Positions 1 through 10,130 of a DNA stretch of 28,525 nt are shown piece by piece. Source of the stretch: Phaeoceros laevis. Taxonomy: Eukaryota > Anthocerotophyta > Anthocerotopsida > Notothyladales. The translations under genes were made by a program, and so were the position numbers. The first letter of the stretch is position 1. Every line of letters begins with the position of its first letter. The notes under the pieces were generated by a model that was not told the origin of the DNA, did no database searches, and worked only from the letters and a program-made list of their open reading frames with translations. The stretch spans positions 94,165 to 122,689 of the forward strand of contig JBNGIQ010009593.1 in NCBI GenBank assembly GCA_049999765.1, read 5' to 3'.

Positions 1-600
1 GAACGCACAGCAGTAAGAACCGGAAGCGCTACAAAAGGAGGCGGAAGAAGCACCTCGATGTATGAAACTCAAAGAATGATCTCTGCCTTCTCCTTCAAGG
101 ACTCCACAGTGGAAAACAAAGCTGTCATCACCTGTGGTATTACCCCATCTGTGCTCCCCCCAACAGTGTAACCAGTCCCCATCGTAAACGTCTTGCCAGA
201 TCCTGTCTGCAAGCCAGCAAACAAAAGTCCATAAACGGCTAGTGCTGTTGCCTTAAGGGATTTAAAAGTGCCAGATCCGCCTTGAAATGCAGTGGTGCTA
301 CATGGCTTCAGAGCTGCCTGTATTTATGAGGAGCTCTTGCTGAAATGACCATTATTTCTAGCAGCAATCAATTGGCGAGTTGTGAGCGTCCATCTCTCCG
401 GCTAACCTGTCCGTAAGCAATCTTGAACTGTTGCATCATTGCGATGAAATAAGCCATCCACAAGAGGAGCCACACATTCACTAAACAACGCTGAGAGGGG
501 CGTTCCACAGCTCCCAAAGACATGGTTGAACGTGAAAGAATGAGCACCTTTTTGAACCTGCAAGACGAACGGGATACCGCGAAAAACGTGATACAGACAA
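1..600 (-). pseudogene. Kinesin-4 (FRA1-like) motor-domain fragment, decayed
   Basis: Read on the minus strand, about 557 to 420 encodes kinesin-4 motor sequence (QKGAHSFTFNHVFGS, then ECVAPLVDGLF). A one-base frame change follows, then AYGQ at 407. A clean GT-AG intron (207-406, 200 bases) splits the P-loop, and the next exon continues TGSGKTFTMGTGY and GVIPQVM. The ATP-binding GxxxxGKT is therefore present. A TGA at 69-71 falls where kinesins normally have arginine just before the VSxIE strand, and similarity fades towards position 1. The N-terminal beta-strand region upstream of about 600 is not recognisable in any frame. Kinesin-4 proteins are plus-end motors that in plants affect cell-wall microfibril order and cytokinesis. 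With a frameshift and a stop within about 200 codons, I read this as a pseudogene running off the left edge. A badly assembled real gene is the alternative. Confidence 0.72.
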
Positions 601-1270
601 TTCTGAGCGGGAACAAGACCGCAAACAAGCTGGCAGCAGAATACCAAGCTTTGCATCGCATAGCCATGCCACTCTCCTCAATTTCGACAAGAACGACTTT
701 CCGCTTGAGCACGGAGGCAACGACCTCACAAAGATTGCTCTAATATGACGAGGGATGACTGTGCATGGTTGAAGTACCTGAGGTTCACCAGGGACAACAC
801 AGATGCAGTCCTTACAACCCTGAAGAGCACGGGAAACAGTTGCTCAGCCAAATGTATGCAACGAGTGCAGCAAGAAGATCAAGCCGAAAAGGGGCGGAAG
901 CTGTAACTCGAGGGAGAGCTTAGAACGGGCAACAAGAGAGGCAAAGCAGCTGGTCAGGAGCCGTCCACTAAACGGGGGAGGTGCACATGAATTTAAAAAC
1001 TTAGTAGCCGGTGCGTAACTTTCCAACGGATCCGGTCAAACCAATGCGAACGAACGGTGTAGCAATTAACCATGTCGAAACGGGATCGCACAGCGGACGG
1101 TCAAACGATCTTTTATTTTAGTTTCAAAAATAGAAATTTGACAGCAACTAGTCTTAACCCTTAACCTAAAGGCCCCACCTTAACCCTGGACCTTAACCCT
1201 TAACCTTAATGTCCCAACATGCCACATATGTCCGCTGCTGTCGTGGCCACGTTTCTGACCACAATCATAT

Positions 1271-1333
1271 GTTCAATATTTTTAAAAGTATTGAACTTTT
1301 ATAGGGTTGGATAGAGCACATCGAGCTCTATCC
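1271..1333. repeat. Two adjacent palindromes
   Basis: 1271-1296 is an imperfect 26-base palindrome (GTTCAATATTTTT facing AAAAGTATTGAAC). 1309-1333 is a hairpin with a 9-base stem, GGATAGAGC and GCTCTATCC. They could be relics of a small inverted-repeat element. No target duplication is evident. Confidence 0.45.
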
Positions 1334-1523
1334 AGCGGCATAATGAAACTTGTACCTACGTTCAAGCTCCCAACCGGACAAAAAAAGAGCAAACTATAAC
1401 AGGCCCAACTAGGGCCCGTTATGCGGTCGTCCCGGGAAAGCCTAGCCATGAAAACTAACGGGCGTTTTAGTGCCTTGGCCTTGAAAGATTAAGTAGAGAC
1501 AATGGCCAACTTATGCGGGGACA

Positions 1524-1640
1524 AGTAGTAGTAGTATGGTTATGGTGTTTGCTAACTCCACCAATGGGAATTGAACACCCCGTCAGGTATTTCAAGCGGC
1601 GACCGGGAGCCCCCGTCCAGGGATTGAAAGCAACGAGAGA
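1524..1640 (-). repeat. SINE-like remnant with a TAC-repeat tail
   Basis: Read on the minus strand this matches the unit at about 12400-12525: a GGCTCCCGGT-like block, a B-box-like GTGTTCAATTCC, a GGAGTT block and a TACTACTACTACT tail. A pol III-type B box followed by a short-motif tail suggests a tRNA-derived SINE. The A box is not convincing. Confidence 0.45.
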
Positions 1641-2309
1641 TCGCTTCTTGAGAGGTTGGAGGGGCTGCAAAAGCAAAAAATTTAGGTTATCCCTTCTGGC
1701 GAATTTGTAACACACGGCAGCTTATGGAATCATGTGGACAGGCCCTTGAGGAGATGACAATTTCTTGGAGGCGACAAGAGGGCAGCCTCGTGCCATTCTC
1801 CCTCTGGATCTCGAGTCCCTCTGGATCTCGATTTTACCAGCTAACACAGCTCCTCTGAGGGTGAAGCTCTCCATGAGCTCGGACCTCATTAGTTTAGCTC
1901 TTAAACAGGCTGAGCTTTAGGCGCATCTATAGGTCCTACGAGAACGAGCATTCATATAAAGCTGGTTCCTACATGACCTTAAGACCAGGGAAGCAATCGT
2001 CACTCCTATGCTAAGAAACTACCTACTCCTCTAGTCTACGGAGTAACTAAACCGCAAAGACCTACACATGCTGAACCTATGTATGCACATGCGAAGGTCA
2101 GGAGCCTGTTGGCATGAACGATTGCACTCCAGATGTGACTTAGCCATGTCTGCTATTTGAGCCTGCTGTCAAACATCAGGCATGGTCAGGTCACATAGTG
2201 CAATTGCTCGGCCTCTAGCTAGGCGATTTATTGTTCCGGATCCTGAAGGACCTGAAGGCGATGAGAACGAGGGCAATGAGAACAAGAGCAATATATACAT
2301 CGGTACTGA

Positions 2310-2391
2310 GGTTTACTGCACAGAGCCAGCAACGAAAGGCACCGAACCTCGGTTTACTGCACAGAGCCAGCAACGAAAGGCACCGAACCTC
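2310..2391. repeat. Perfect 41-base tandem duplication
   Basis: The 41 bases at 2310-2350, starting GGTTTACTGCACAGAGCC, are repeated without change at 2351-2391. The lack of any difference suggests a recent duplication or an assembly artefact. No gene is associated. Confidence 0.85.
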
Positions 2392-3164
2392 CATGTAGGA
2401 ACCGAAAGGAAGGGACAAGTGACTTGACCGCCTGACAACAAGACTCTGCCTGTCACAAGGCTTAGCGTGTCGCATAGTGGGCGTAATACAACACAAATAC
2501 CACACATTCTTGTCCCGGGAATAGCTTCCTACTATGCTTGCACCCTTTGCTGGACAGCGTGAGGGATCTCCAGCGCATGTCTTGCCCGTTCACCGGCTCG
2601 TCTTCCTTCTCGGTGAAGTTCTTGAACTGAACTCTTGAACTGATGTCTCACGCGGCATACACAGATAGTATAGATACATGCAGAGAGAGAGAGAGTGTGT
2701 GTCTTTTACGTGCTTGGCTATGTAGAGTTGCTTGGCTATCTGGTTTTGTGGTTCCGCAAAGGAAAGCCAAGTTACCGATACAAGCGGATATAATATTAAT
2801 ATCTGAGGCAGGGGGCAACCCTTCTCCCAAGCATATGTGCCACCAGATGCTGCGAGCCAGCAGCCCGCAGGCCCTGCTTCCGCCATGCCCTGGAGCAGGG
2901 TCTCCATGCCGCCACAGCACACCACAGCAGCATCATCCGCTCCCATGGATCCAGAAACACAAAATTTGCCTCTGCCCTTGCCACAGTCTGAAAGGAGTTC
3001 TTGGGCAGTCACACGCCAGCCATTTTGAACGGCTACTGTGAGTAATCACTGCCCAGCGCGAGTGCCACTTCACCGAACCGGCCGACTGACCCTCCACTTG
3101 TGCATGATGACACACTTGCGTGGCAGGTGGTGGAACTGTTTCAGTTGGCAATGTTTCGCTCAGT

Positions 3165-5525
3165 TCAATGTCGACCCTTACAGGAACAGAACCCTGCCTC
3201 GAATCGATGCACACGGTGTGCGTCCCGTACAACAATATCCCTCTTTTCAACCCTTGACATAATCTCAGTGGAAGAGTGGCAGTCCCTGCACATCCGCAGG
3301 TTTTTGGTTACCAGCAGAGGTGTGCCATCAGGAGTGTTCAAGAGACCAAACGCCAAAGCTAGCTTTTCAGCATGCCCACACAGTTGATCTTCCTTCTCCT
3401 TCTCAGACACTGGCCTCAACACCAGCTTAGTGTGTGGTACATGGTTCCCTTCCTCCTTCAAACGTTCACTTGTGCTCCGAACCTTGCATGAAAGGTCACC
3501 CGTTTCATCCCCCACAATAAATGTGTGCACCTGTTTGTTCACCTCAATGCCTGCCACTGCAGGTTTCTTGCTAGCGCCTGCCAACTTTCTCAACCTTTCG
3601 ATTCTATCTACGTCCGCCCACATATCTGCATCTGCGTACATATTGGCCATGAGCACATACGCAGCGGCATGCTGAGGATCCAGTTCAACAAGACTTTTAA
3701 AACACCGTGCTCCCCGCTCTATATCCCCATGACTCTTGCAGGCATTCAGCAATGACGTCAACCCAACAGCATCGTTTTCACACCCAGCTGATTTCAGCAC
3801 CTTCTCCGCCTCACCTAGATGGCCTGCCCGCCCAAGAAGATCAACCATGCACACATAATGCTCACTTGTCGGGTAGAGGCCATGCTGTTTCACAATGGCA
3901 TCAAAATACTGTCGACCCTTACTGACCAGGCCCCCATTACTGCATGCTACAAGCAGGCAAGTAAACGTGGTGTCATCAGGCTGAACACCAGCCAGCATCA
4001 TCTCTTCAAAACAGGCTGTAGCCTTGTGGCCTTCATTGTTTCTACCATACCCATTTATCATGGCAGTCCATGTTACCGCATCCCTTGTAGCCAGGCTGTC
4101 AAACACTATCCGTGCATCTTCCAACTGGCCACATGTTGCATACATATTTACGAGGCAAGTTCCCAGTACTACGTCACCTTCCAGTAGTCCTCTTTTTACA
4201 ATCCCTGAATGCAGTTGCCTGCCCTGCTGTACAGCACCAGCACTTGTACAAGCCTTCAGGAGGCAAGCGAACGTAACACGGTTTGCTGAAATCAGGCCTT
4301 CCTGCTCCATAGTTGCATACAATGTAAGCGCCTGGGGACCAAGCCCGTGCTCTGCATACCCATTAATCATGGCATTCCATGTTACCGCATCTCTTGTGGC
4401 CAGACTGTCAAACAGCTTGCGTGCATCTTCCAACTGGCCGCACTTTGCATACCCAGCAATCATGGCATTCCATGTCACTACATTCCTTGTGGCCATACTG
4501 TCAAAAACCATGCGTGCATCTTCCAATTCCCCACATTTTGCATACAAGTCCACCAGGCAAGTGCAAACAAAAGAGTCAGGCTGAATGCCACTTTCCAACA
4601 CATCAGCGTGCACCTGCCTGCCAGATTCCACATCTTCCGCTCTTGCACAAGCTTGTACGGCAGCGACAAAGATGTGATTATCCGGCTCCGGACCTGACCT
4701 GCGCATTTCACGGTACAGTTGAATGGCCTCACTAGGTTTCCCGTGTGCAGTCTGCGCAGAGATGATGGAAAACCACATGTGGACTGATGGTGTGGCCACC
4801 CTTGAGAACACCCGCATTGCTTCCTGTAACCGGCCTTGACAAGCATACATGCGCAAGAGATGGTTTCCCAAAAATGCGTTGGATCCGTACCCAAGCTTGA
4901 CAGTGAGATCATCAAGTCGTCGCCCCAACACCAGATTTTTTTCAGCCCCGCATCTCCGGATGACTCGGTACAGCAGAGAGGAGGACACACGAGATTGCGT
5001 CTCCGCCAAGAATGTCAAAGCGTCAACTGCTCGACTTAGCTGCCCATTCTCACAAAGTTGTTGGGTTACGACCTGAGCCGTTCCGTACCCTTGGCACTCT
5101 GGCACCGTCGGAGCAGCAGCATTATGATGCAACAAGGGGTTGGATGTAGGCTGAGAAGACCATCCAACCCGCTTGTCCAAGACAGCCACCTGCGCATTCA
5201 CCCAGTCAGGCTTATAGAAGTTGCTCAGCCATAGGAGGTCCTTGGGCTCCTTGTGCCTGAAGTCGGGAGAGCGGGCGCTCTTCTTGTTCGTCCTGCAGTC
5301 ATACCACAATGCGGGGTCCAAGAAATACTGCCTCCACACCAGCTCTTGCCGCTCTCCTGCAATGGTATTGTCCGGCATGCTTAGCTTGGCTGCTAAGCAA
5401 CTGCAGCGCATGAATGTGCGGCTTGTGGAAATCCATTGCCTCGGAAGCACATTCAAACTCCCCTCCAGCTCCAGGGTGTGGGTCTGCCCCCCAGCTGTTG
5501 GCGTCCAAAACGGCTGATGTTGCAT
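3165..5525 (-). CDS. PPR-DYW:KP organelle RNA-editing factor with N-terminal PDF motif
   Basis: An uninterrupted reading frame of 786 codons. Residues about 62-117 carry an OSB-type PDF motif (LVWRQYFLDPALWYD, SPDFRHK, LLWL, PDWV), known from organellar single-stranded-DNA-binding proteins. About a dozen PLS-type PPR units follow (roughly 150-590, e.g. VTWNAMIAGYAKCG), then E motifs and a DYW deaminase domain from about 653. Zinc and catalytic residues are present: H718-A-E720, C746 and C749, C780 and C782. The PG box is replaced by KPAVA (654-658), and the protein ends GRH. KPAxA domains form the DYW:KP class tied to U-to-C editing. PPR tracts bind organelle RNA one base per repeat, so a mitochondrial or plastid site is the expected target. 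The start is uncertain: this is the first ATG downstream of the gap at 5750-5849, and the frame also stays open upstream through low-complexity DNA. Three repeats are near-identical at DNA level (about 4068-4150, 4378-4460, 4468-4555). Confidence 0.88.
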   Translation of the reverse strand: MQHQPFWTPTAGGQTHTLELEGSLNVLPRQWISTSRTFMRCSCLAAKLSMPDNTIAGERQELVWRQYFLDPALWYDCRTNKKSARSPDFRHKEPKDLLWLSNFYKPDWVNAQVAVLDKRVGWSSQPTSNPLLHHNAAAPTVPECQGYGTAQVVTQQLCENGQLSRAVDALTFLAETQSRVSSSLLYRVIRRCGAEKNLVLGRRLDDLTVKLGYGSNAFLGNHLLRMYACQGRLQEAMRVFSRVATPSVHMWFSIISAQTAHGKPSEAIQLYREMRRSGPEPDNHIFVAAVQACARAEDVESGRQVHADVLESGIQPDSFVCTCLVDLYAKCGELEDARMVFDSMATRNVVTWNAMIAGYAKCGQLEDARKLFDSLATRDAVTWNAMINGYAEHGLGPQALTLYATMEQEGLISANRVTFACLLKACTSAGAVQQGRQLHSGIVKRGLLEGDVVLGTCLVNMYATCGQLEDARIVFDSLATRDAVTWTAMINGYGRNNEGHKATACFEEMMLAGVQPDDTTFTCLLVACSNGGLVSKGRQYFDAIVKQHGLYPTSEHYVCMVDLLGRAGHLGEAEKVLKSAGCENDAVGLTSLLNACKSHGDIERGARCFKSLVELDPQHAAAYVLMANMYADADMWADVDRIERLRKLAGASKKPAVAGIEVNKQVHTFIVGDETGDLSCKVRSTSERLKEEGNHVPHTKLVLRPVSEKEKEDQLCGHAEKLALAFGLLNTPDGTPLLVTKNLRMCRDCHSSTEIMSRVEKRDIVVRDAHRVHRFEAGFCSCKGRH

Positions 5526-6945
5526 CCCGTTGGTAGTGGGAAATTCTATGTGGATCAATTGCAAGGTTTTTCGGCAGTCGCAGCAGTGGTAGCCGTGGCC
5601 TGCCTTTCGCAACCCCCTTCCCTTTCTTTGCGTACCCCTTGCCAGCGCTGAGGAGGCAGGCACCTCGTCCCTCCCTTGAGGACCCCTAACCTGCTGCAAG
5701 GCGTGGGAGGGCGCCTCCTCCCTCCCTCCCAATCCGCCTGCGCCTGCGCNNNNNNNNNNNNNNNNNNNNNNNNNNNNNNNNNNNNNNNNNNNNNNNNNNN
5801 NNNNNNNNNNNNNNNNNNNNNNNNNNNNNNNNNNNNNNNNNNNNNNNNNCCCAATGTGGCCTGCCTCTCTCAATCCCCCTCCCTCCCTCTCGCGCAAGAG
5901 AGGGGAATACATCGCGTGTGATGTAAAATTCATTCACAAAACTTGGCCAAAACATAACCTGCAACTTTTGTTTTGTTCAACCATTGGGCAAGCTTTTGCA
6001 AAGGCACATGAAACAGCTCAAGAAAGCATGCAGAAAATCGTGTAGATTCGCCGTTGAAAGAAAGGTAGATGGCTTGTGCTAAAAACGGGCCATATTGAAG
6101 TGAGAAGGGCTAAGATAGGGTCCAGACCACTTCGAGAATGGTCACTCAAGGATCCAGTTACGTACAGAGGGCAGGCTCGATTGTGATCGACTCGGAGGCG
6201 ATCGCCTTGAGGGAAACGTCTTCAAGCAGCGTTTAGGCTTTCTGGCACAGCTCACAGCACACTGGCTGTCACACTGGCTGTCACAGGCAATCATGTCCGT
6301 CTGAATGCCTCCGATACTGTGCATTTCCAAGTGCTTACCAAAGTCGGGCGAGGCGCATGGTGTGACAAACGATTGATCGAGCTACTACTATTTTCTAACA
6401 CGGACTTAGCCAGCTTTGAGGACTTTCAGGGTCGTACGGCTCTCCCAATCCCCCTCCATCCTCCACCTGAGAGAGTTGCACTTTCGACGGAACTTGCGAA
6501 GGATGATGGCAAGCAGTGCCCGATTAGGCCATCCTGACACGTTTTGGATGCCTCGATCAGCACGGCTCTCGCCGATGAGATTGCAATACGGTGCCGGTGT
6601 CTTGTGCAATGTTACTTCCGCTTTTACTTGGTCGTGGTGTAGACCTTTCTTCTGTAGCATCCTGCTCCTGGTGGAGCCGCTAACTATTTGGTAACTTGTG
6701 GCGCAATCGCAGTGGGAGGTCCAGGAACTGCCAGCAAACAGAGCTCCTTGGGAGGCACCATTATGATTAGGTTGCTTGTAATTCCCTCCGTGTGTTGTGC
6801 TACTTATATGGTGCCAAGGTTGGTGTGCTCTTCGTGCCTTGCGTTGCCGTCGCCAAGGTTCATAGAACGGGAGGTGCAGGACCAAGGACAACTCCTGTCT
6901 CTAACTAAGCTTGTATGCCTGAGCTAACCTACTGAGCAGAAGGTG
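5526..6945. other. Low-complexity DNA, 100-N gap and 5' flank of the PGP synthase gene
   Basis: 5580-5930 is pyrimidine-rich on the + strand, with a partly repeated block (GGCCTGCCT followed by C/T runs) on both sides of the gap at 5750-5849. This gap, unlike the other two, has no identical flanks. 5930-6945 contains a 12-base tandem duplication near 6259-6282 and no recognised domain. A non-coding or transit-peptide exon of the PGP synthase gene may lie here: CTGAGCAG at 6932-6939 would serve as a splice acceptor just before its first ATG. The 161-residue minus ORF at 6406-6891 has no recognisable features. Confidence 0.5.
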
Positions 6946-8420
6946 ATGATGTGCATGCCGCACTCGCTAGCAAATCTGAATGCGCTCCACAGCTCGCAGG
7001 ATAAGGTGAATTTGGATCCCACTATCCGTTTTAGGGTAGCAGCCATGAAGGACGCAGGGATCATAGGGGATGCAGGGAGTGCACATGGAAGCTTGGCAGG
7101 GCTGGCTAGTATGTCGTTAGGGAATGTTAGTAAGAGAGTTTGTGCTACCAAAAGTCTCAGGGACGGGGAATCCGACAGGGATGTGGACAGCCTTGAAGTG
7201 CCTGTGATTGCCAATTCAAATAAGCTTCTTACGATTCCCACCATTCTGACCTTGGGGCGTGTCGCTGCAATTCCTGCTTTGCTTGCCGGTGAGTAAGTGC
7301 CAGGCAATCCCCTGTGTGCTTTCTTCTCTTATCATGGGCCTTATTTCTGGAGAGGCTGATGTGGTTCCTCTGGATGTTGACAGTGTTTTACAGTAAATCA
7401 TGGTGGTCTACGACAACAGGAGCTGCCATATTCGTGGTGGCATCATTGACAGATTGGTTGGACGGGTATTTCGCTAGGAAGGTAACAATGCAAATGATTC
7501 TCTCTTAAAACAGAGCACAGCATAGCCTGATATTGCACAACCAGGACACCTCTGCTTTCCTGAATGCAGAACCTGAACGCTCTTGTTACAACAGATGAAC
7601 ACCACCTCTGCATTTGGTGCCTTCTTAGACCCAGTTGCTGACAAGGTGAGTGCTCGTTTCTATTCTCCTTTTAAGTAAGTCAGAGATTGCTGTTAGGCCC
7701 TGGTCAAACATGTTCTCACTCAAGCTCCCCCTGATTCTTTGGTTGGTGCAGCTGATGGTTGCTACAACATTAGTACTACTATGCACAAGGCCTCTGCAAA
7801 TTGAGTGGGCAAGAACGTCTCCTTGGCTGATCCCTCTTCCTGCCATTGCCATCATTAGCAGAGAGGTACATCCTTCGTGTTTGTTGCTCTCCAGCAACAG
7901 AAGGCGCTTCTGAGTTCTCCGTTGACATGTGGCTTCTACGTTCCAGATCACAATGTCAGCTGTACGCGAGTGGGCAGCATCTCAGGGCGGAGATGTGCAC
8001 AAGGTACTTATTGGCCACGAACTGATTCACTCTTGTTACTGCTGTATGTGCAAAAGAAGAACATCAGCTGATCATTCCTGCCAGTTGTGCTGCAGCATCC
8101 CATTTATTTTCACCGTCTGTGACCGCAGGCTGTTGCAGTGAACAACCTCGGCAAGTGGAAGACTGCCTCGCAAATGGTTGCCCTCACCCTTCTTCTGCTT
8201 GCAAGGGACGGAAGGTAAGCTTTGGTGAACCGTCTGCAAATATTGAATTCACACCCTCTCTGATTCACATGAAAGATATTAACGCGTGCTGGTGCGCAGG
8301 TTGGACGCAGGGGGTTGGCTTTCAGCCACTGGAGTTGGGTTGCTGTACGTGGCAGCAGGTCTTGCTTGCTGGTCTCTGGCCGTGTATTTCAAGGCCATCT
8401 GGGGAAGCTTCCTCAAGTAG
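6946..8420 (+). CDS. PGPS: Phosphatidylglycerophosphate synthase (CDP-diacylglycerol-glycerol-3-phosphate 3-phosphatidyltransferase), 7 exons
   Basis: Exons 6946-7288, 7384-7481, 7595-7645, 7752-7865, 7947-8003, 8129-8214 and 8300-8420, all with GT-AG borders and matching phases, give 289 residues, close to plant PGPS length. The enzyme makes phosphatidylglycerophosphate from CDP-diacylglycerol and glycerol-3-phosphate, the committed step to phosphatidylglycerol (thylakoids) and cardiolipin (mitochondria). The CDP-alcohol phosphotransferase signature is complete: D138xxD141G, A145R, G155, D159, D163, split by intron 2. The core starts about residue 93 (KLLTIPTILTLGRVAA); SAVREWAASQ and LGKWKTASQM are family hallmarks. 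Hydrophobic stretches near 125-136, 166-174, 182-195 and the C-terminus fit a multi-pass membrane protein. The first 90 residues are not conserved and should be the targeting region. ATG 6946 follows an in-frame TAA at 6925-6927; a further 5' exon joined at 6940 cannot be excluded. Confidence 0.93.
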
Positions 8421-10130
8421 TCTATTTGAAAGGACCGTTTTCGCAGGACTCGCATCTCTTGAACATGAGATCCCTCTGCGCGATCCTATATTCGGTTTTC
8501 AAATCTTTTAAACAGCGGGAGCGACACCATTCTCTAGACATGAGAAACTTTCCGGGAGCGACACCATTCTCTAGACATGAGAAACTTTCCTTGCAACCTG
8601 CTTCAGCAGCAGCCGTCCAGATTCCGTCTGAACTTGCTACGTGTATACATAACGACTACATTGCAACGGTCAACCGCCAATTCCAACAGTTCCTGGAGTG
8701 CGTTGGCAGAACGCCTTTCCCATAAAGTGGAAGTGTTGCTGGGCTATAAAGCAACCATGCAAGAGTGGTGGGCCTTGCAACTCATCCTCTGGAAAGCACC
8801 TCTTGCACTCATATGAGATCTGCAAGACTATAGGACTGCTAACTAACTGATAAGCTCGAGTCTTCTGGGCCCAGCCAGGGCTGGTGTGAACACTAGTTTG
8901 TGTATGAGCTTACATGTCAAGCAAGAAACACACGCATGACTGGCCGAAAGACCAGACTCACACGAGTGACGCTGTTGGCCAAGAATATACCCTCCGAGGC
9001 CCCACTCACGAGGTGTAGTTACCCACTTCGCTTCTTGGACAGGATTAGGCAGGAGGACACAGACTGCCAGCCAATCAGAAGCTCGTATGTCCGCGTGGCA
9101 TGGTGTACAATTGGCGCAAAGTACGTGGAAGAGGTGAAGCCAGGTCACGGCGCACCACCTCCACCACGTACTGCACCACTCATGTATTTGTATGTGGATA
9201 AGAGCCATCCAGCCATCCTGCACTGCAACTGTAGACAGATGATACTCGGCCGTGCGACTCATCTGGACTTTGTCTGAAGCGCGCTGCTGTGAGTGGAGGG
9301 CAACGACCACCAAGCATTTTCATTTTGATGTGGTGGAGTGGGCCCCTCCTTTTGCGCGCCAATCGGGTGGGTGCATCTAGACCGGCGACGAGGACGGAGC
9401 ACCGTGTAGCAAAGTTACATGTCCCGACCATGGGCCCATCAGAGGCGGAGGGCCTCGAAACTTCTTGGCTGCGGATGTGGCTTGGTTTTGGTTGGTTGGC
9501 TGGTGGTGGACCCATGGGACATGCGGCGGCCCAAAAGTGCGTCCAGAAAGTGTGACTCATCTGTCCTGCAGCATATCCCGAGGTGTAGGTAAGCTTTCCC
9601 CGCCAGTAGTAGTTGCCACATGTTGCGAGGATAGCCCGAATCAGCGGGGATCAGTTACAGAGAGCACCGCCATCAGGAAACGATTCAAATTCCGATCCGG
9701 CTGGAGAACTTCTCGGGATTCACTCCCTCGCAAAGTACGGCAGGTTTACAGAAGGCTTCGGCATTTTCGGACATGTTCAGCGAATAGTAGACTTCCAATT
9801 CATCTGCTTTCTGTTCATTCTGCGAATTCTCAGCCACCAGAAGCTGTTTCGTGTTTAATCGAATGTTGTCTCAAAGAAGTATGATGGATTTGCAGTAGCA
9901 GAAGAGAAGTTTGTGAAATCACCGGCAAGATGTGTGGATCAGAGTGATGGAACATGGTGGCAATATGTACTCTGGTGTTTGATAAAGACATTATGTACAG
10001 TAGTGGCACAGCCGATTTCTAGCTGTGCCCCCGTTTCTATGCTATGGCTATGGCCTGGACTGATTGCAAGCTCAAATCAAAAAAATAGTCTGTGAAGACA
10101 GTAGTCTAAAAGTGATGTTCTACAGCCTGA
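8421..10130. other. Convergent intergenic region
   Basis: Lies between the 3' ends of the PGP synthase gene (+) and the beta-amylase gene (-), so it should hold both 3' UTRs. It contains the 37-base tandem duplication at 8517-8590 and a CCAATCAG motif near 9071. ORFs of up to about 155 codons here resemble no family I know, and I see no RNA gene. Confidence 0.5.
8517..8590. repeat. Perfect 37-base tandem duplication
   Basis: The 37 bases at 8517-8553, starting GGGAGCGACACCATTC, recur exactly at 8554-8590, about 100 bases after the PGP synthase stop and so probably in its 3' UTR. Confidence 0.85.

Larger units (their letters stand above)
745..3164. other. Gene-poor stretch, no recognised coding region
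   Basis: No ORF here resembles a known family. The only ATG ORF I looked at twice is 745-906 (+, 53 residues, starting MTRDDCAWLKY), which has no recognisable domain. The segment holds two adjacent palindromes (1271-1333), a SINE-like remnant (1524-1640), a 17-base direct duplication near 1797-1831, a 41-base tandem duplication (2310-2391) and a GA/GT microsatellite (2682-2702). About 2600-3164 lies directly behind the PPR stop codon and probably includes that gene's 3' UTR. The 140-residue minus ORF at 2590-3012 looks like chance. Confidence 0.5.

Noticed and set aside
1150-1210. CTTAACC/CCTTAACCC motifs resembling telomere repeats
   Set aside because: The units are irregular and are not the plant CCCTAAA repeat; only a handful occur, so there is no basis for an interstitial telomere.
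2590-3012. 140-codon minus-strand ORF behind the PPR gene
   Set aside because: No family similarity, and several overlapping ORFs in other frames look equally good; probably 3' UTR or intergenic.
3165-5933. Full 922-codon PPR frame starting at 5933
   Set aside because: It runs through a 100-N placeholder of unknown true length and low-complexity DNA, so the frame upstream of 5749 cannot be trusted; the ATG at 5525 was used instead.
6406-6891. 161-codon minus-strand ORF upstream of PGP synthase
   Set aside because: No domain or bias typical of coding sequence, and it lies in the probable 5' region of the plus-strand gene.
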